Origin: JANNWF01 sp052390415
GTDB lineage: Bacteria; Pseudomonadota; Gammaproteobacteria; Xanthomonadales; Xanthomonadaceae
Reading direction: 5' to 3'
Length of the DNA: 8,069 nt
Assembly (NCBI GenBank): GCA_052390415.1
Contig: JBQTGY010000047.1
Span: 1 to 8,069 of the forward strand
The notes below the pieces were generated by a model. That model made no database searches, was not told the origin of the DNA, and saw only the letters and a list, made by a program, of their open reading frames with translations. Of this stretch, positions 6,654 through 8,069 are shown in pieces. The translations under genes and the position numbers were made by a program. Positions within the stretch are counted from its first letter, which is position 1, and every line of letters starts with the position of its first letter.

Positions 6654-6694
6654 GGGACTCGGGACTCGGGACTCGGGACTCGGGACTCGGGACT
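6654..6694. repeat. Left array: 5.9 perfect copies of GGGACTC
   Basis: Five full GGGACTC units and a sixth lacking its last base run without a single mismatch, starting 5 nt after the pilT stop codon. The unit contains GACTC (a GANTC site). It is the left arm of an inverted pair whose right arm is at 6802-6829. Perfect copies suggest recent expansion or ongoing homogenisation. With a 7-nt unit, the tract has no stop codon in any of the six frames. Confidence 0.95.
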
Positions 6695-6801
6695 GCAGGT
6701 TGGAGAACTCATGTTGAAACGAACCGGCGTTGCTGCGTCATGGATTTGAATAGAGCAAAAGCACGGGGCTTGCGTGGAGCGCCAGATCAAGGCTTCCCTG
6801 C
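6695..6801. other. 107-nt spacer between inverted heptad arrays
   Basis: Unique sequence lying between the two arrays. Its ends extend the inverted complementarity: GCAGG at 6695-6699 can pair with CCTGC at 6797-6801 just inside the arrays. It holds a 12-codon reading frame (6711-6749) preceded by GGAG, and the ATG at 6740 of a 34-codon frame that ends at 6844, overlapping the pilU ATG. Neither resembles a known protein. The spacer does not look like the 45-nt spacer after pilU. Confidence 0.6.
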
Positions 6802-6829
6802 GAGTCCCCAGTCCCGAGTCCCGAGTCCC
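6802..6829. repeat. Right array: four GAGTCCC copies, inverted
   Basis: GAGTCCC, CAGTCCC, GAGTCCC, GAGTCCC: the reverse complement of the left array with one base change in the second unit. Together the arms could form a stem of about 30 bp, and because both are repetitive they can pair in several registers. The array ends directly before the GGAG ribosome site of pilU. Confidence 0.93.
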
Positions 6830-6833
6830 GGAG
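6830..6833 (+). promoter_or_regulatory. Ribosome binding site of pilU, abutting the repeat
   Basis: GGAG, 7 nt before the pilU ATG at 6841, begins on the base after the last GAGTCCC unit. In the outer pairing register, CC at 6652-6653 pairs with its first two G, so the repeat hairpin could partly mask it. This site decides the pilU start. Confidence 0.6.
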
Positions 6834-6840
6834 CCCCACC

Positions 6841-7971
6841 ATGAGCACAGTCGATTTCACCTCTTTCCTGAAGTTGATGGCGCACAAAAAGGCGTCAGAC
6901 TTGTTCATTACCGCCGGCGCGCCGCCGTCGATGAAGTTGCAGGGGCGTTTGCAGCCCATCACGCAGAGTCCGCTGACCGCACAGCAGGCGCGCGATCTGG
7001 TGCTGAACGTGATGAACCCCTCGCAGCGCGAGGAGTTTGAAAAGACCCACGAATGCAATTTCGCGATTGGTGTCTCTGGCGTTGGTCGTTTTCGCGTGTC
7101 CTGCTTCTATCAGCGCAACCAGGTCGGCATGGTGTTGCGGCGGATCGAAAGCAAGATTCCGACGATCGAGGAATTGAACTTGCCGCCGGTGGTGAAGACG
7201 CTGGCGATGACCAAACGCGGCATCATCATCTTCGTGGGCGCTACCGGCACCGGTAAGTCGACGTCCTTGGCCGCCATGATTGGCTATCGCAATCAGAACT
7301 CATCCGGCCACATCATCACCATCGAGGACCCGATCGAATTCGTGCACAAGCACGAGGGCTGTATCGTCACCCAGCGCGAAGTGGGCATCGATACCGACAG
7401 CTGGGACGCGGCATTGAAGAACACCCTGCGGCAGGCGCCCGACGTCATCATGATCGGTGAGGTGCGTACTCGCGAGGGCATGGATCACGGCATCGCGTTT
7501 GCCGAAACCGGTCACTTGGTGTTGTGCACCCTGCACGCCAATAACGCCAATCAGGCGCTGGATCGCATCATCAACTTCTTCCCCGATGATCGCCGTAACC
7601 AGCTGTTGATGGATCTGTCACTGAACCTGAAAGGCATCGTCGCCCAGCAACTCGTGCCCACACCCGACGGCAAGGGGCGGCGGGTGGCGATGGAAGTGCT
7701 GCTGGGTACGCCGCTGGTGCAGGACTACATCCGCGACGGCGAAGTGCACAAGATCAAGGAAGTGATGAAGGAGTCCACCAACCTCGGCATGCGCACCTTC
7801 GATCAAAGTCTGTTCGAGCTGTACCAAGCTGGCGAGATCAGCTACGAAGACGCCCTGCGCCACGCCGACTCCAGCAACGAAGTCCGCCTGCGCATCAAAC
7901 TCTCCCAAGGCGGCGACGCGCATACGCTGTCGCAAGGGCTGGATGGAGTGGAGTTGGTGGAGTCGCGGTAA
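6841..7971 (+). CDS. pilU: Type IV pilus retraction ATPase paralogue PilU
   Basis: A 376-residue secretion ATPase related to PilT. PilU assists PilT-dependent retraction, especially under load, and normally cannot replace PilT alone. Motifs are the N-terminal KKASDLFITAGAPPSMKLQG, Walker A GATGTGKST (133-141, K139), Asp box ITIEDPIEFVHKHEG, Walker B VIMIGEVRTREGM with E207, and His box ETGHLVLCTLHANNANQALDR. Where PilT has AIRNLIRE, this protein reads LVQDYIRDGEVHKIKEVM, typical of PilU, so the assignment between paralogues is firm. The C-terminus ends in SQGGDAHTLSQGLDGVELVE and two more residues, likely flexible and variable in the family. Start at the ATG with GGAG 7 nt upstream. Likely co-transcribed with pilT, but the repeat hairpin between them could set different expression levels. 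Confidence 0.97.
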   Translation: MSTVDFTSFLKLMAHKKASDLFITAGAPPSMKLQGRLQPITQSPLTAQQARDLVLNVMNPSQREEFEKTHECNFAIGVSGVGRFRVSCFYQRNQVGMVLRRIESKIPTIEELNLPPVVKTLAMTKRGIIIFVGATGTGKSTSLAAMIGYRNQNSSGHIITIEDPIEFVHKHEGCIVTQREVGIDTDSWDAALKNTLRQAPDVIMIGEVRTREGMDHGIAFAETGHLVLCTLHANNANQALDRIINFFPDDRRNQLLMDLSLNLKGIVAQQLVPTPDGKGRRVAMEVLLGTPLVQDYIRDGEVHKIKEVMKESTNLGMRTFDQSLFELYQAGEISYEDALRHADSSNEVRLRIKLSQGGDAHTLSQGLDGVELVESR

Positions 7972-7978
7972 ATACCTC

Positions 7979-7998
7979 GGATTCGGGATTCGGGATTC
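7979..7998. repeat. Left array after pilU: about three GGGATTC copies
   Basis: GGATTC then two full GGGATTC units, starting 8 nt after the pilU stop codon. The unit differs from the pilT-pilU heptad by C to T at its fifth base. It is the left arm of an inverted pair with 8044-8069. Confidence 0.9.
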
Positions 7999-8043
7999 GC
8001 AACAGAAAGGAGTCCGCGCCGCCGGCAGGCCCTTGATCCTAAC

Positions 8044-8069
8044 GAATCTCGAATCCCGAATTCCGAATC
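8044..8069. repeat. Right array after pilU: degenerate GAATCCC copies, cut by the window end
   Basis: GAATCTC, GAATCCC, GAATTCC, GAATC: the reverse complement of GGGATTC with one change in the first and third units. It runs off the end of the window. The 45-nt spacer (7999-8043) is GC-rich and holds no gene. With the left array it could form a stem-loop downstream of pilU; no U-tract is seen, so it resembles a transcript-end stabiliser more than an intrinsic terminator. Confidence 0.88.

Noticed and set aside
6654..6829. CRISPR-like array
   Set aside because: Units are 7 nt with no spacers between them and no cas genes; this is a tandem heptad array.
6614..6844. 76-codon frame bridging pilT and pilU
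   Set aside because: It starts at a GTG inside pilT in another frame and is open mainly because the heptad arrays have no stops in any frame; only the small ATG frame ending at pilU is kept, as a tentative finding.
6755..8040. GATCAAGG shared between the two spacers (inverted), suggesting one mobile core
   Set aside because: The match is 8 nt and sits at different relative positions; a match this short is expected by chance often enough for spacers of this size.
7979..8069. Intrinsic terminator after pilU
   Set aside because: Arms could form a stem, but the loop is 45 nt and no U-tract follows within the window.

Overview
This window is GC-rich gammaproteobacterial chromosome. It most likely comes from the Xanthomonadales/Lysobacterales (Xanthomonadaceae or Rhodanobacteraceae-like). 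The evidence is the divergent yggS-proC-yggT / pilT-pilU arrangement, familiar from Pseudomonas and Xanthomonas, together with intergenic heptad arrays of the GGGACTC/GGGATTC type and a GTCATTCCCGCG-type REP pair. The lineage call is inference; no rRNA or other phylogenetic marker is present.

Layout. (1) 22-819, plus strand: a cobalamin-binding-like (BtuF/PF01497-type) protein without a secretion signal, bracketed by copies of the heptad repeat. (2) 843-5394, minus strand: six genes, in transcription order yggS (PLP homeostasis), proC (proline synthesis), yggT (two-domain membrane protein), a DUF4426 periplasmic protein, a histidine-phosphatase-family protein and an ACAD10/11- or LvaA-type phosphotransferase. 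The first five are packed with gaps of 12, -4, 7 and -4 nt, so they are probably one operon. The phosphotransferase follows after 185 nt that hold a REP-like inverted pair. (3) 5395-5610: the divergent control region between yggS and pilT. (4) 5611-7971, plus strand: pilT and pilU, the paired type IV pilus retraction ATPases.

Protein-coding content is mostly conserved housekeeping and motility. PilT and PilU power pilus retraction for twitching and DNA uptake. YggS and ProC act in PLP and amino-acid metabolism. The kinase and phosphatase homologues may form a functional pair, possibly on hydroxyacyl-CoA compounds (inference).

The least explained part of the window is its repeats. After pilT, and again after pilU, a heptad array faces an inverted array of the same heptad across an unrelated spacer of about 107 or 45 nt. 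The heptad is GGGACTC at the first site and GGGATTC at the second, so the two families differ by one base, at the N position of a GANTC motif. The pilT-pilU copy ends exactly at the Shine-Dalgarno sequence of pilU. I see no convincing new multi-gene system, CRISPR array, prophage, transposase, tRNA or rRNA.
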